Shown here: in pieces, positions 1-11,960 of the stretch
Position numbering within the stretch: position 1 is the first letter of the stretch
How the letters are laid out: each line of letters starts with the position of its first letter
Assembly (NCBI GenBank): GCA_023101885.1
Contig: JALPQD010000005.1
Coordinates: 7,060,584 to 7,124,583, forward strand
Source: Typhlomys cinereus
Lineage: Eukaryota > Chordata > Mammalia > Rodentia > Platacanthomyidae
Direction of reading: 5' to 3'
DNA: 64,000 nt
Notes under the pieces: model-generated
What the model was told of the DNA's origin: nothing
The model's input: the letters and a program-made list of their open reading frames with translations, nothing else
The model's database searches: none
Program-made: the position numbers and the translations under genes

Positions 1-26
1 GAAAACAAGCCCCTTTCCCTTTCTTC

Positions 27-57
27 TTTAAACTTCTTTTTTTCTTTTTTTTTTCTC
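27..57. repeat. T-rich low-complexity run
   Basis: Interrupted T homopolymer in intron 14. The following ~460 bases (60-520) show no repeat or exon that I recognise. Confidence 0.7.
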
Positions 58-522
58 CAAAGATGGGACCATGATTGGTTCATTACACTGTTCTCATCAA
101 GATATTGTCACCAAGTAATAGTTCTCATTGGTCCCCAACTAGAATGAGATGTCTTAGGAATGGCCAGTAACCACTGACTTCTCACTGAAGATCTTTCCTC
201 TTCTGAGCAAAGTGTGCTACACTGGAGCAGGTGTGATAGACAAAGGGAAGGGAAAGTGGAGATGAAGGAAGGGAAGGTCATCCAGGTTGTGGCCACTGTT
301 AGTCCAGAACTTTCTGGGCATATCTGCACATGAGAACTTAGAAACAACACTTTTCAATGTAAGTAAGTTCACATTACTTAAGTGATTCCTGCCACTTTTT
401 GGTCTTAACAATTACTGCAGGTAAATCACATCCTATCTGTCACATTTGAAATAACTTCCTTAATTTCATAATAAACCAACAGGAAAACGTTACTTCATAG
501 ATCATTAAAGAACATGATTATT

Positions 523-596
523 AGGACTGGGGATGTGGGTTAATAGAGTGCTAAGTCAGCATGGGTAAGGCCCTCAGCAAGGTTCATAGACATAAC
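523..596 (+). repeat. ID-like tRNA-derived SINE, degraded
   Basis: The segment starts ggactggggatgtgggttaa and continues with agagtgctaa...agcatgggtaaggccct. This follows the rodent ID consensus (tRNA-Ala-derived: ctggggatgtggctcagtggtagagtgc...catgcgcaaggccctgggttc) with many substitutions and no A-tail. Confidence 0.6.
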
Positions 597-1074
597 AATT
601 AGCGTAAGCATTCTGGCTGTCTTTATGTCAAACCAAATGAAGACTAGCAAAAATACACATTCTAGTTCAGGCAAATCAAAATGACCAAAACATTATTTTG
701 TATTTCATTAAAAGAGACCTGGGAATTTTCAAAATCAAGCTGGAAGTTATTAGTATTAGATGGACACTGAGAGTCATTTCATTTTTCTTCGATGATTAGA
801 AAGTCCCTTAGTGTTTGCTGTACTCAATTTTTAATCAAGTAAAAGAAGACAGGGTTTTTTTCCTAATAAAAAAAGGAATAGATGGTTATGCTATGCAGTG
901 AAACATAATGTAATGCACGCAAAAATGGATACCCTTTGAAGCACATTATCAAGCCACAGGAACCTTTCCCTACAACGAAGTATGTATGTATGTATGTCAT
1001 TTCAAGGGCTTCCTAATTTTTTTTAAAATCCATTTGTTGATTTTCTTTTTTTGATATTTTCTTTATTTATTGGA

Positions 1075-1235
1075 GAGAAAGACGCACCTTCTTGCCATGG
1101 TGCATCGATGCCAGGGTAGAGGTCAGTGGTCAACTTTCCTTCCCCAATGTATGCTTCTAGAGGTGAACCTCTGGTCATGTTTGCGCGTATGTGCCTTATC
1201 TCTAAGTGATCTCACTTGTTTGAATGTTCCACCTT
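1075..1235 (-). repeat. B3/B4-type SINE fragment, antisense, degraded
   Basis: The pattern ...gccatggtgcatcgatgccagggtagaggtcagtggtcaactttcc... matches the antisense tail of rodent B3/B4 elements (catgtgtggaggtcagaggacaact). Bases 600-1074 and 1240-2290 hold no recognised element apart from short A/T runs. Confidence 0.45.
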
Positions 1236-2294
1236 TCATGGGTCATATTTTAAGACCTCACTGAATGAGGTGATCTATGAAAGTCAAATGCAACATAGTA
1301 CTTTGCTCTTCATCTGCTCCACTCACATCTGCTGGAAGAGACCAATACAGTCAGTTAAGATGGTAACAAGCAAATTGGACTTGCATTGTGGCTACCAGTG
1401 AGGCACAGAAGCTCTGGGTTAGCCTTCTGAAAACAGAGGTAAGAACAAAGAATCCATTCATTGGGTCTCACACATCAGAGAGCACTGGTAATCTTTGCAA
1501 GGCGGATTTCACTGAAGCGAAGGTCACAGTGAATTGGGATGGGAGAACAGAATTGGAAGAGTATTTCTCAAAGCTTTGCTGAAACCAATGGAGAAATGAG
1601 AAAGCAGGTGAAGGGCTATGGAGGTCCAACAGTAGGCCACACCTAGTGTTTTCACACTGAGAGGAAAGAACCAGGAGACATTATTGGCTAGAAAATGGAT
1701 TCTGATGAATCCAGAGCATAGTAGAGGATATGTCCTTGCAGGGAGTAGGTATGTTCTGTCTAATTTAACGGATGGGAAGAAAAAGTGCAGACAAAAGATT
1801 AGGTGTGATAATCATGTTTATTGGTTTGGTGCAGAAAAGGTGAAACCATTTTTTGCTGGCATTTAAATTTTCTTTATGAGCCAGGAGGCAAGGTCTAGGT
1901 GAAGGTGAAGAGACCAGGTACAGAGGTTGAGAATTACAAGAGAGTAATGGAAGTAATAACTGAACATAGAAGAAATGATGGAAGCAAATCTATTAGATGA
2001 AGGCACAGTTTCTAGGCCAGAGAGGCAGAAATATTATTGAGTGTAGACAATATTTTGGGAAGGTAATATTAACCAGTAAAAATGAAAGTACAAGGTGATT
2101 TACAAAGTTGGAACAGAGATTATATGGTTGAACACGAAATGCAGGTTTTATATAGATTGCCTTAGAGTTGAGATACATTTTGTCAAGGTCCTTATAGTGG
2201 GTCCACCATTAAAATCTGAGGTGTTCCCTGAAAGACCATTGTTATAATGAATTGTACTTTACAGACAGTGCTTTTAAATTGGAGTTTTTCATCG

Positions 2295-2410
2295 GAGCAT
2301 GGTAGAGCTTGCCTGCAATTCCAGCGTTCTGGAAACCTAAGGTCAAAGAATCGAGGATTTGAGGCCAACCTGGAGTATGAAGAAACAATCATTCTTAAGA
2401 AAAAAAAAAG
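2295..2410 (+). repeat. B1 SINE (7SL-derived), old
   Basis: The order is gagcatggtagagcttgcctgcaattccagc, then gaggatttgaggccaacctggag, then a 10-base A-tail. This is the B1 body (gcatggtggcgcacgcctttaatcccagc...gaggccagcctgg) with heavy divergence. Confidence 0.7.
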
Positions 2411-2583
2411 TCCACGGTTTTGCTTCACTTTCATCAATGAATATGATCTAAGAAAATGCACCCTTGAAATAAACATTTAGCTTTCATGAATTATTAAAAA
2501 TTTTAATCATCCATAAAATGCCACCTACTAATATATCTATTTGTAAATAAAGTTTTGCACACTTTTCTCCCTGACAAGAAGAG

Positions 2584-2935
2584 TGGGAGTGGGAGATGTC
2601 TAAGTGGTTAAAACATGGGCCACTCAAGCAGATTTTGGATTCCTCGATCCCAAGTAAACACCAGGTAGGTATGGTGGCTCACCTCGAACTACAGCCTCCA
2701 AAAGCGGAGACTGGGAATCCCCAGAGCAAGCAAACTAGGTGGACCAGCCCTGTGAGCTCTGTGAGTCTGATGTGAGGCACTGGCTCGAAAAGAGTGAAGC
2801 AGTAGAGCAAAGGAGGATGGTTACAGTTCTCACCCCTGGGCTTCTGTATCCTCCCCCCACCCCCTGCCACATGCATGAGAACACACGTGCACGTACCTCC
2901 TGTGCATATAGTCATGAAAAAATAATATCAAAAAA
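2584..2935 (+). repeat. B3-type composite SINE
   Basis: The tRNA-like head (ggagatgtctaagtggttaaa) is followed by ggtatggtggctcacctcgaactaca, then a B3-like 3' body ending in ctcacccctgggcttctgtatcc and a catgcatgagaacacacgtgcac tail. The element is old and diverged. Confidence 0.6.
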
Positions 2936-3584
2936 CACTTGTTTCCACAAAAGAAAAGTGGAATTATGTCCACTTGCCATCCTTTAAAATGTTTAGGTAA
3001 AAACACAAAATCAAAGTTATTGAACAATTATTTTTAATTCAAGGATTCCATTTCCTTTATGAGATGAATGCAATGATTTTCCTAATGGGTTTCTTGAAAG
3101 AAATTGTAGTAAAGTCTAGGTAGTAGAGATTAAGATGAAGAATAGTGTAAAACTTTTAGTTGGTTGTGAGCAGGCTGTCTTGCCAAATTCTCATTGATTT
3201 AAAGTCTGTGTTGTAAAACATGGGTCGTCCACAGCGCTTTTGTATTCCCTGACTGTGCTGTGAACTGCATTTGAAATCCAGTCAACAATTCAGTTTCAAG
3301 ACAGCCTAAATTTTTTAGCAGGGAAAACCTGCAAAGTGACAAAGGTGAACGATTGTAAATTACAAGCAGCAGAGTTAGGTTTTGTCAAACAATTTAACGA
3401 AATCATTCCCAACACCATTGGGATTATATTGAACAGGGAAAACCAACAGGGGACATGTGATTTTCAAAGACATTTAAACTAAGAAAATAGGTTTATTAAA
3501 TATTAATTGATGTACACATTCAAATTTTAAATGTACTTCATGCTTGAGTTCAAATATAGAGAAATTGAAGTTGGTGTAATTTTT

Positions 3585-3600
3585 GTGTGTGTGTGTGTGA
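3585..3600 (+). repeat. Short (GT)n run
   Basis: Seven to eight GT units in otherwise unique intron. The flanks 2936-3860 show no further recognisable element. Confidence 0.7.
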
Positions 3601-3867
3601 AAGGTACACATTTCCTGGAAGATATTTAAAACATCTGAGTTATTTATTTCTCATTCTTTGTTTAGTGAGCATCTTTATACAGATATTCTTGTAAGAAGAG
3701 TGTGTTTATAATGATATCTTTGTAAAAAAGAGTATCTTTTTAGATTGTCTTTAAAACTATCTTTAGAGTCACCAGTTTTGGTTTACTTTGAGGTCCTCAG
3801 ATGCCTGGCACATACAATTATTTCTAAGACAGAAAAATTCATAAACTTAAATAAGTCCGACACCATG

Positions 3868-4008
3868 CTGTAAACCTGCCATCAGCACTTAGGGACCAAG
3901 ACAGAAGGACTGTATCAAGTCTGAGACCAGCATGTGCTATCTAGTGAGTTCTAAGCCAGCCAGGGCTGCATACCAAGATTTTGCCTAAAAACAAACAAGT
4001 AAAAAGAA
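3868..4008 (+). repeat. B1 SINE, diverged
   Basis: The string gtaaacctgccatcagcacttaggga...tctgagaccagcatgtgctatctagtgagttctaagccagccagggctgcataccaagattttgcct follows the B1 consensus in order and ends in an A-rich tail with aaacaaacaag. Confidence 0.7.
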
Positions 4009-4326
4009 AAAGCAACAAAATAAGGTTTTACACACATGGTTTCCATGAAAACAACAGAAATTCTTTCCAAGAGAGCAAGACAATAAAGCCACTGTGGAAC
4101 AGTCCAAGAGTTCAGTAACCACTGCCTTTCTGTCCATTTTTGATCTCTCCTTACCCCATCATATCTGAGAAGTGATCTTGTCACAGCTACTAATGATTAC
4201 TAATGATGTCACTCAACATGGGATTCATCTTGGAACTTTGATAAAATTATCTTCAGCACTGAAGCATATTAACCAGGTCTAGCTTTCAAAACCTTGCTGA
4301 GCATGGGAGATAATAATGATTTCTAG

Positions 4327-4631
4327 GGCTGGAGAGGTGGCTCAGGGGTTAAGCCTCTGCCTTGCAGGCAGAAGGTCCTGAGTTCGGATCCCAGATCCCA
4401 CATATAGACGTCAGGCGGAAGCGGGGGCGGCCTGCGCTTCTGGTCCTGGTAGGCGGAGTCTGTGAATCCCGGGGCAGAGTAAACAAAGAGGAGGTGGAGG
4501 CGTCCATGGTGGTTCCCGAATTCGTCCGTGGTTCTACACACACATACATACACACACAGACACACAGACACACGCGCACATACATATGCATACATGCACA
4601 ATTGAATAAATAATTAAAAAAAAGTATTATG
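4327..4631 (+). mobile_element. Young B2-like SINE, copy 1
   Basis: A tRNA-derived head carries a Pol III A box (ggctcaggggttaagcctc) and a B box (gagttcggatcc). It is followed by a CpG-rich body (gcgggggcggcctgcg), a CA/CATA tract and a taattaaaaaa tail. Perfect 15-bp target-site duplications (aataatgatttctag) lie at 4312-4326 and 4632-4646. Retention of many CpGs and the perfect duplications indicate recent insertion. Three more close copies occur at 33352, 34538 (minus) and 49581. Confidence 0.93.
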
Positions 4632-4981
4632 AATAATGATTTCTAGGCGTTCCAGTTCTTGGCGACACTCACTGACACAGAGACTCCTCTGTTACTCATG
4701 GTCCACGTTCTGTCTTGGTTCATGTACGTTCTCTGATCATCAGATCAGAAAGGTTCCACTTTCCTTATAGGCTGAATACAACCATATATGGAAATTCCTA
4801 AGAAATACACTCTCTATACTGCATCTTTCTCCTTGCATAATAATTACACGTCCAACCAACTTCCTTCTTACCACTACATTCATTCTTCCCCAAACTAAAC
4901 ATAAATTGCTTTCAATTTGGTTCTTTATCCACTCTAAACATAAACTTTATTTTCCAGATTATAAACTAGCCAGATAATTCT

Positions 4982-5051
4982 TTCATCTCTCTCCCTCCCT
5001 CTCCCTCCCTCTCTCTATCTCTCTCTGTCTCTCTCTCTCTCTTTCTCTCTC
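4982..5051 (+). repeat. CT-rich low-complexity tract
   Basis: (CTCCCTCC)n grading to (CT)n interspersed with TCTCTG. It is unannotated by any mobile element boundary. Confidence 0.8.
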
Positions 5052-5436
5052 ATCATCTACATTCAATTATTCATCAAGTGTTCTTCCGGGCCACCAGGTT
5101 GAACATTGAAATTACATTGTTTAAAATCCATGTATCCCAGTGATTGAGTCAATTTGCATTCATGTTTTTCAAGGGTCTCTAAGTGACAACCATGCAGAGG
5201 GCCTAAGCAAGGCAGCTCTTGTGTAAGTCTCAAATCTCTCTGGTAAATTTTCCTGGCGCTTCCTCATGGCTGTCTTGGTTGACGCCCTTGGCACAGCTTC
5301 TGAGCCATGGCAGAAACTTCCTTATTTGGCGCCCTACCTTTGACTTCAGCTTATATCATCTGCTTGACTATTTAGAGAAACAGTCCCCCCTTATCCCACT
5401 CATGTTTCAGGACGATTATCATTGTACAATATAACT

Positions 5437-5764
5437 TGTGGTTTGGTTGTGAAATGGCTTCCACAGGCTCACATATTTAAGCACTTGGTCCTCTGCCTGG
5501 ATGGCGCTCTTGGAGAAGGCGGTGGGAAGTTTAGGACATGGGGCTTTGATGGAGGGAGTGCATCTTTAGGGCTTGCACTGTTACAGTCTGACTCCATTGA
5601 CTATCCTTCTTCTGTTTCTTAAGCTCAACTGCTACATGACTAGCTAGCTTCCTGCTTCTTCATCCATGCCTTCCTTACCATGATGGACTGCAAAATAGAG
5701 TTTTCCTTCTTAAGATACTTCTTGTTAGGCATCTTGTCACAGGAACAAGAAAGTGACTAATACA
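5437..5764 (+). mobile_element. MaLR solo LTR, MT type
   Basis: It starts tgtggtttgg and includes cttccacaggctcacatatttaagcacttggtcc, then ccttaccatgatggactgc. It ends ttgtcacaggaacaagaaagtgactaataca. These are diagnostic segments of rodent MT/MaLR LTRs (ERVL-MaLR class, about 330-400 bp). Flanking 5-mers taact/atact may be a decayed target duplication. No internal region is present. Confidence 0.85.
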
Positions 5765-5769
5765 ATACT

Positions 5770-7020
5770 CCTTAATATCCATGCATTGTGGTATGAGACC
5801 TCAAAGCAACGTTTCCTCTGAGCATAATGATTGCTTTGGTTCCTGGATGTAACAGGGATTCTGCGTTCTCCTTACCATATGTCAGTTCCTTTGATCAGAA
5901 TGCCTGTGCTCTAAGAGCATATGGCACGATAAAAGAAACACATGTAAACTGATACAAGGATAATTACAGTAACACTAAGCAGGATTTGGACAGAGCAGAA
6001 AGGAAAATTCTGTTTGCTCGTGTGAATCTGAATGGGGGAAAGGGCCTGGCAAAAGTGGCATTAGTGACTCTGAAATAACCACTCCAGCGACTGACTGGAG
6101 TGTGTTGGGGGGATGGAGCCAGAACTCTACAACAGGGCGGGCAAGCAGCCAGAGGAAACCGTAGTCAAGGAATCCAGGGAAGTTAAAGGTGGCTGTTCTC
6201 CATGGGAAGTGATATGTGCCGCACAGGGGCAGGTTTAAAGGTTTACAGAATATGGTTAAGGGGCTACAACATGGCTGCTTGGCCCTGGAGTGCTCGGATG
6301 TGAGCGGTAGACCAGCCTGCACGGTAAATGCCTCTTCTTCATTTTGACAGTGTGTCTAGGAAGGCTGGCTGATCCCCAGTCCTCCACGGACTATGTGTGC
6401 TTCATTTCCTCATTATCTGTTTGCTTCCGTTTTTCTGAGAAGGGTCCTACTGGTTGGTCTGGGCTGACCTTGACCTCAACGCTCCTCCTGACCCAGCTTC
6501 TCACGTACTGGCATAGCAGTATGCGCCAGCACACCAAGTCTCAAGTTGCACCCGGGACCTGCGTCTTTGAAGTGGGGCTGGGCCCTGACATGAGCTCCAG
6601 GGGAGTGGGGCTGGACCAGGAGAGACCCTCTGAAGTCATCGGTGCTGAGATGCCAGGATCCTTTGTATCTCTTTGCAATAGTGTTTGCTCTATTGCATGT
6701 AATCAGTGTATATGTTTTTAAAAGGTGATATAAATTCTGGGGGTGTAGCTATATGTCTATATATTTTAAATGTCTAGTACCACAGCTTGGATACAACTAG
6801 GCCTCCTGAAGTACTTGCTCTACAGAAATGTCGAAGCAGGCAGCCCAGAAGGAATTGCTAATGATACACATTGGATTGTTAATTTCGGTATACTGTTTAA
6901 GTCTGTTTTCACAGCCTAATCATATAAAGGCAAGCACATGATACATGAAAGGGATTTGAGAATGCTTATAATTCATAAATTGTATTTTGTATCAAAGACT
7001 AATAACTCAACATGTTCTTT
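5770..7020. other. Unique intron, no gene seen
   Basis: No exon, RNA gene or recognisable mobile element. The open frames at 5975-6322 (minus) and 6344-6721 (plus) have no recognisable protein similarity and no gene-like signals. GC is somewhat above the window average at 6050-6650. Confidence 0.5.
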
Positions 7021-7021
7021 T

Positions 7022-7188
7022 TTGTGCATTATCTCATTTATTCCCCACAATAACCATAAATTTATAGAACCTTAGACTCGGACCCTTATAATGAGACTCA
7101 GATAATACAAGTTACCTCACTGGGTCAGGTTAATCAATAGCAGAGGCAAGGACTGAGCTCAGATTCTAAGTTCTCCCTACTACATCAA
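7022..7188 (+). repeat. MIR element (ancient tRNA-derived SINE)
   Basis: The order gtgcattatctcatttattccccacaataacc...aatgagactcagataatacaagttacctcactgggtcaggtt...agcagaggcaaggactgagctcaga follows the MIR core and 3' part. Divergence is strong, as expected for a pre-eutherian repeat. Confidence 0.75.
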
Positions 7189-7189
7189 G

Positions 7190-8785
7190 ACTCTATCATA
7201 TTGATTTCCTATCTTTCCAATTTACGGTTGAGTTTGAGGCTGATTTTACACCCCAACCCTCTTAAGGTTGATTACGAGAATGCTTCTTTATCTCCAAACA
7301 GGCTTTCCTTTTTTGCCGACTCTCCATCAAGAAGGGATGTTATTTACCCAACCTTGCAACATTGTGACATGTTCTATTCAACAGGATATAGCAGCAGTGA
7401 TGTGACTGAACCAAGTCAAACCTGGGAAGAGACCAAGATTCAACTACTCACTCTCTTGAAATCTGTCCTTGCCTTTCAGCTAAGACTACCTGGCTTGCTG
7501 AAGAAGAAGAGAGCAGTCTCAGATGAGGTATCTAGTTTATGCTCTTTTGGACCAGACAGTTCCTAGTCTACTCAGACCTTGAATGATTGGTATTTAACCA
7601 GCTCAGACCAAAAGAGGTATATATGCTGGTTCAGCTAAGCAAATAGCAACCAGGCATGATTTTAAACTAAATCAATTCTTGTTTCATTTCTCAACATGGG
7701 ATGTTTGTTATGTAGAAAAAGCTAACTGTCTTCACTCTTAATTAAGTGCAGCAACAAGAACAAATCTACATAGTGCTGCATAGATCCTACATGCCATTCT
7801 TTGCAGGCCTGATCGCTAATCTTTAGAGCAACCACACTTAGAAATTATCACCTCTACATTATAGAAAAAGATGAAACATCTCAAGAGGTTAAATGACCAA
7901 TATGCCCAATAGAAACAGAAACAAAGTTTGAATTGTCTAACTGTTATTGTTCTGAATAGCTTTCCTGTGCTCCTTAATCATACATTAATAGAAAACCCAT
8001 GGGTGTATTTTTATAGATGGTAAATTTTATTCCAGGAGTATCAATTTTTATTATGTTCATTCTTTTGAAGCCAATCTTTTTTCTTCTTTTTACCAATGGG
8101 TTATTTCTTTGTAGTTAGGTGAACATCTAAGTTATTCAGGGAAATGGAACTGCCTAGGAAATCATAAAAGGGAAAGATGAGAAACCAAGGGCAGATGAAT
8201 TGTGGCACTGTTCTCTGAACAAAGGGCAAAAGATGAGGTCTTTTTGGATCTTTATCATCTTTCCCCAAGTCACCTGGCTTCCGCTTATCTTGACCCATCA
8301 AACTGAATGTCCCATGCATTGCACGTGCATGTACTTGCAGGCTTCCGTTCTTTTCTCCATACTGATCTACCTTGAATCACCAGGGCTTTTCGGACAATAC
8401 ATCTCCTAGCAACCCTGCAGAGCTTCACTAAGGTCTAACTCTGTCACACCACACCCATTAGTTTTAGAGACCAAAATCACTATTTCAGTGGAAATGGCCA
8501 TATTGGGCATCTTCCTGTAAACTAGTCCATGTTTCATTTCATAGCAGAAACACGTCTGTTCTCCCACTGTATTCTCTTACTTTACTTCATGGGGGGAATG
8601 TGATAATTTTTCTTTTAGTTTTCAACATAAGACTCACCATTGCCTGTCATCTCATGAATATTTAATAAATAAATGTCTTTAGAAGGAAGTGCAGCTCTTA
8701 ACATTTTTTAACTTTCTGAATTAACCCTATGATATCTATAATATTTGGTAAGACTACTATGAGTAAAATGCATGCACACGCGTGC
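7190..8785. other. Unique intron around the second MIR
   Basis: Apart from the MIR at 7815-7945 no exon or repeat was recognised. The open frame 7201-7566 is without a recognisable domain. Confidence 0.5.
7815..7945 (+). repeat. MIR remnant
   Basis: The segment gagcaaccacacttagaaattatcacctctacattatagaaaaagatgaaacatctcaagaggttaaatgac...acaaagtttgaattg matches the MIR pattern of counts-and-percent (attatccccattttacagatgaggaaact...gaggttaagtgactt). It is older and weaker than the preceding copy. Confidence 0.55.
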
Positions 8786-8812
8786 ACACAAACACACACA
8801 CACACACACAAC
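8786..8812 (+). repeat. (CA)n microsatellite
   Basis: ACACAC repeat after an imperfect atgcacacgcgtgcac lead-in. Adjacent ctactgctgctg/ctaccact runs form a small triplet-like patch. The following 8830-9490 is unique intron. Confidence 0.85.
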
Positions 8813-10405
8813 AGTAACTATTACTACTGCTGCTGGTACTATCGCTACCACTATGCATATAATAGCTTGTCATAATTTCTGTTGTATTACTTTATTCTTA
8901 AGACTAGCTTTATTTTCACAGTAGAATTAAAGTCAGAGGAAGCATAGAGATTTTCCACATACCTCTTCCCCTGCCTCACACTCGCATACCATCCCCAGCA
9001 CAAGCACTTCACACCAGACAGGTACAAATACAGCAGTGACGCTACACTGACCAGTCAGACCTGTCATCACCATCCCAGGTCCAGGGCTCCCATGAGGGCC
9101 CACTCTAAGCAATACACATCTGATGGGCTTGGACAGATGTGCAAGGATGTAAGTTGCCATGATATTATCATACTGCGTTCCTTCCGTTCCATAAAATGCC
9201 TCTGTGATTCACTTTCATTCCCTCTCTCCTCTCCGAGCCCTGACAATTGCTGATTTTTCTGTAGTTTCCATAGTTTACAACTGGCCATGATGTATAGGAT
9301 GCAACCACAAAGGTAGAGCTTTTAGAATAGCTGCTTTCAGATACTGAGATGGACAGAAAGTTCCTTCAGGTGCTGCAGGGCTTAGTAGCTCACTCCTTTT
9401 AGCACCAAATACTATTAAGTGGGCTGAATGTGCATCATCTACTGAAGGATGTCTTCTTGTGTTTGGGCAATCCTAAAGCAAGATGCGATTCAGATCAATG
9501 TCTTTTTTTTTTCAGTGAATATAAATTTTTAGCTCTTTGGTTAGCTATTAAGGCTGATGTCTGCTGACCAGGGGACTTGGTTTATGTAGCTTCTTAATCA
9601 CCATACTGTCTTCATAAGTGACCAAACAATTTTCATTTCCATCATCAATGAACAAAAGAGCCCTTCATTTTGCATCTTTGCCAGAATTTGGAGTTGGAGG
9701 TGTTCTGTGTGTATGGGCATTTGGATAAGTGTCTACTATGACCTTACATTTGTTTTACCATTTGTTTCTGTCATGACACATGGTTTATAGCATTTTCTCA
9801 ATGTGTACTTTCCATCTGTCTATTTTCTTTAATGAGGCTTAATTTTGAGAGAGAAAAATTATACATGGTGATGGAATATAAATCTTTACATACAGGATTG
9901 GGTTTGATTTGCTTGTATTTGTTGAAGGTTTTTACATCTGGCTTTATGAGATACTGTTCTATACTTTCTTGTAAGAATCTCTTCTTGGTTCAAAATTAGG
10001 ACAAAGCTGATCTCAGAATGATTTGGGATAATGCTTGACTGCTTCTCCCCTCTTGAATAAATTGTAGATGATTCATATAATGCCATCCTTACAAGTTTGA
10101 TAAGTATTACGAGTGAATATTTCTGGTCTTGGTGTTGTACCTTCTGAAATGCTATTTTTTTCAATTTTAATAGCTATAAGTTTATTGATATTTATTTCTT
10201 CATATGTGAAATATGATATACAGATGAATTCCTCAAGTAGTTGGGAAATTTCATGCTGATGATCAAATTTGTGTCAACTAGTTTATTCCTTTGTCAACCT
10301 TTCAATTTTAATGGATCTGCAAGCAATGTTTTGGTTTTGCTGAATTGTGTCCTCACTCAGTTTTCAATTACATTGATTTTGCTCTAAATCTTATTGCTCC
10401 CTCTC

Positions 10406-10500
10406 TTCCTTCGTTCCTTCATTCCTTCGTTCGTTCGTTCGTTCGTTCGTTCATTCCTCCCTCCATCCCTCCTTCCCTCCCTCCCTCCCTCCCTTCCTTT
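10406..10500 (+). repeat. (TTCG)n/(CTCC)n microsatellite tract
   Basis: cttcgttcc units grade into a clean (TTCG) array of about seven units and then (CCCT/CCTT)n. CpG-containing TTCG arrays are uncommon and suggest a fairly recent expansion. It abuts the antisense B1, whose A-tail may have seeded it. Confidence 0.85.
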
Positions 10501-10511
10501 TTCATTTATTT

Positions 10512-10665
10512 TTTGTTGTTGTTGAGACAGAGTTACTTTACATCCTCGGCTAGCCTTGAACATGATAAATATACTAGGCTGGTCTTGAACTCATAACAGC
10601 AATCTGTCCCGGTCTTCCAAATTCTAGATATGTAGCTGTACACCTCCATGCCTGTCAATTCTTTC
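10512..10665 (-). repeat. B1 SINE, antisense
   Basis: Starts ttgttgttgttgagacagagt and continues ctagccttgaac...aggctggtcttgaactcataacagcaatctgtcc...cttccaaattctagatatgtagctgtacacctccatgcct. This is the reverse complement of the B1 consensus. Confidence 0.8.
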
Positions 10666-11124
10666 TAATTTAATAAGATAGAACCACAAATGGTCACTTT
10701 AAGCTCTTTCTTTTCTCTAGTAAATGAATGCAAAGCTCTGAATTCCCTTTTAACCCCTATTTTTACAGCATGCCATGTATTTTTGTAAATTGTGTTTTAC
10801 TTTCATTTAGCTCAGGATGTTATTAAATAGCTAACAGTACCGTTTAATTTTGTTCTGCTTCATATACTACTTAGGCATATACTCCTTAGACCTTGCCTAT
10901 TTTTTTCCAGTCATGTTTTTATCATTGCTGTTTCTTTCCGCCTTCACCCCCCTTCTGCATGCCCTCACCCCACACTCACCGTGTGCCTTTGTCTCACAGT
11001 CCTTGATATTTAATCCTTTTTGCCCCACTGTTTGTTCTCCTTGCTTTTCTTTTTCAAATCTTTTAGTGATATACTGCACAATCTCAGAAGTGCTTTTCTC
11101 CTGTGTGTTCAGCTGACTAACAAG

Positions 11125-11960
11125 CCAGGTCAGGACATCCTTCACGCTTACCTACTTTTTTAATCTTTCATATTTCTTATTGGTCCTTTTTTAGTCTTTA
11201 CACCTCTCTGCTTTCATTGCACATCTCTCCGTGTGTGCTTCTTACTTTATCCATTAGCGCTTTCAGCATTTTAAGCATAGTTATTTTAAATTCCTGTCTG
11301 ATAATTCCACAACCCATGCCATGTCTGGTTGTAATATTTGCTCTTTCTTTGCAAATTGTCTGTTTCATTTAGTTAATTGATCGATTGATTGATTTTTGCT
11401 TTTTGGAATGCCTTGTTTTTTTTTCTGGCAACCATACACAAAGTACAAAATAAAAGAACCACAGTAAGTAGGACTCTTTTCTGGTCCCTTTCAACACAGT
11501 GGTGAGGTAGTCAGGAGGGGATACACGCTCCATTTATCTGTATAACTGGCTTTCGGGCTTGCGTGTCATAGACTTCTGAACAAGCTTTTCTCACTGTTTT
11601 TATGAGGGGACGGAGTCGTAAGAGGGGGTGACAGACATATGTTCCTTCTCTCCTGTGGATAAGGAGGGGCGCACTGGGCTTGGACTCCTCCTTTGGGCTA
11701 GGTAGGTGCTGGTCCCTTGATAGCTTCTCCCGTGAGCAAGGCCTGAGGGTAGCGGCATATTTCAGCATGGTTCTTTTCCCTGTCTCTTGCTGAAAGCTGA
11801 TGGAATATTTCTCTGCAGTATGCTGTGAGAACTTGGCGAGCTCCTGGAGGTAAATCTCGTAATCACACCAGGGAAACCCTGTGAGTAGGTTGCCTGGAGT
11901 TGTAAGTTCTTAGCTTTCTCCACATATATCCTATGGCAACCTATCAATTACAGTCCAGGT
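11125..11960 (-). mobile_element. Old L1-related 5' segment, antisense
   Basis: The text ccattagcgctttcagcattttaagcatagttattttaaattcctgtctgataattccacaacccatgcc followed by ttggaatgccttgttttt...aacacagtggtgaggtagtc is a pattern that I associate with the 5' region of ancient L1M elements in antisense. Its position right after the ORF2 fragment in the same orientation suggests one rearranged element. Assignment is by memory only. Confidence 0.45.

Larger units (their letters stand above)
9490..10850 (-). mobile_element. Old L1 fragment, antisense (3' UTR to ORF2)
   Basis: Antisense L1 landmarks appear in order. The 3' UTR type (cttaatcaccatactgtcttc...attttcatttccatcatcaatgaacaa) is at 9580-9680. 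Reverse-transcriptase/linker text (tctggtcttggtgttgtac, then ataagtttattgatatttatttcttcat, then ttgtcaacctttcaattttaat) follows at 10090-10320. Then gcatgccatgtatttttgtaaattgtgttttactttcattt is at 10768-10810. The reading frames are destroyed. A CT/TTCG tract and a B1 interrupt it at 10406-10665. Confidence 0.7.

Noticed and set aside
4327..4400. tRNA gene
   Set aside because: The A and B boxes belong to a tRNA-derived SINE head followed by a SINE body, CA tract and A-tail with target duplications; it does not fold as a cloverleaf with a proper acceptor stem by eye.
5975..6721. Two non-overlapping 115-125-codon frames in a GC-higher patch, possible small genes
   Set aside because: No recognisable domain, no Kozak or promoter evidence and no conserved splice sites; lengths are within chance for this GC content.
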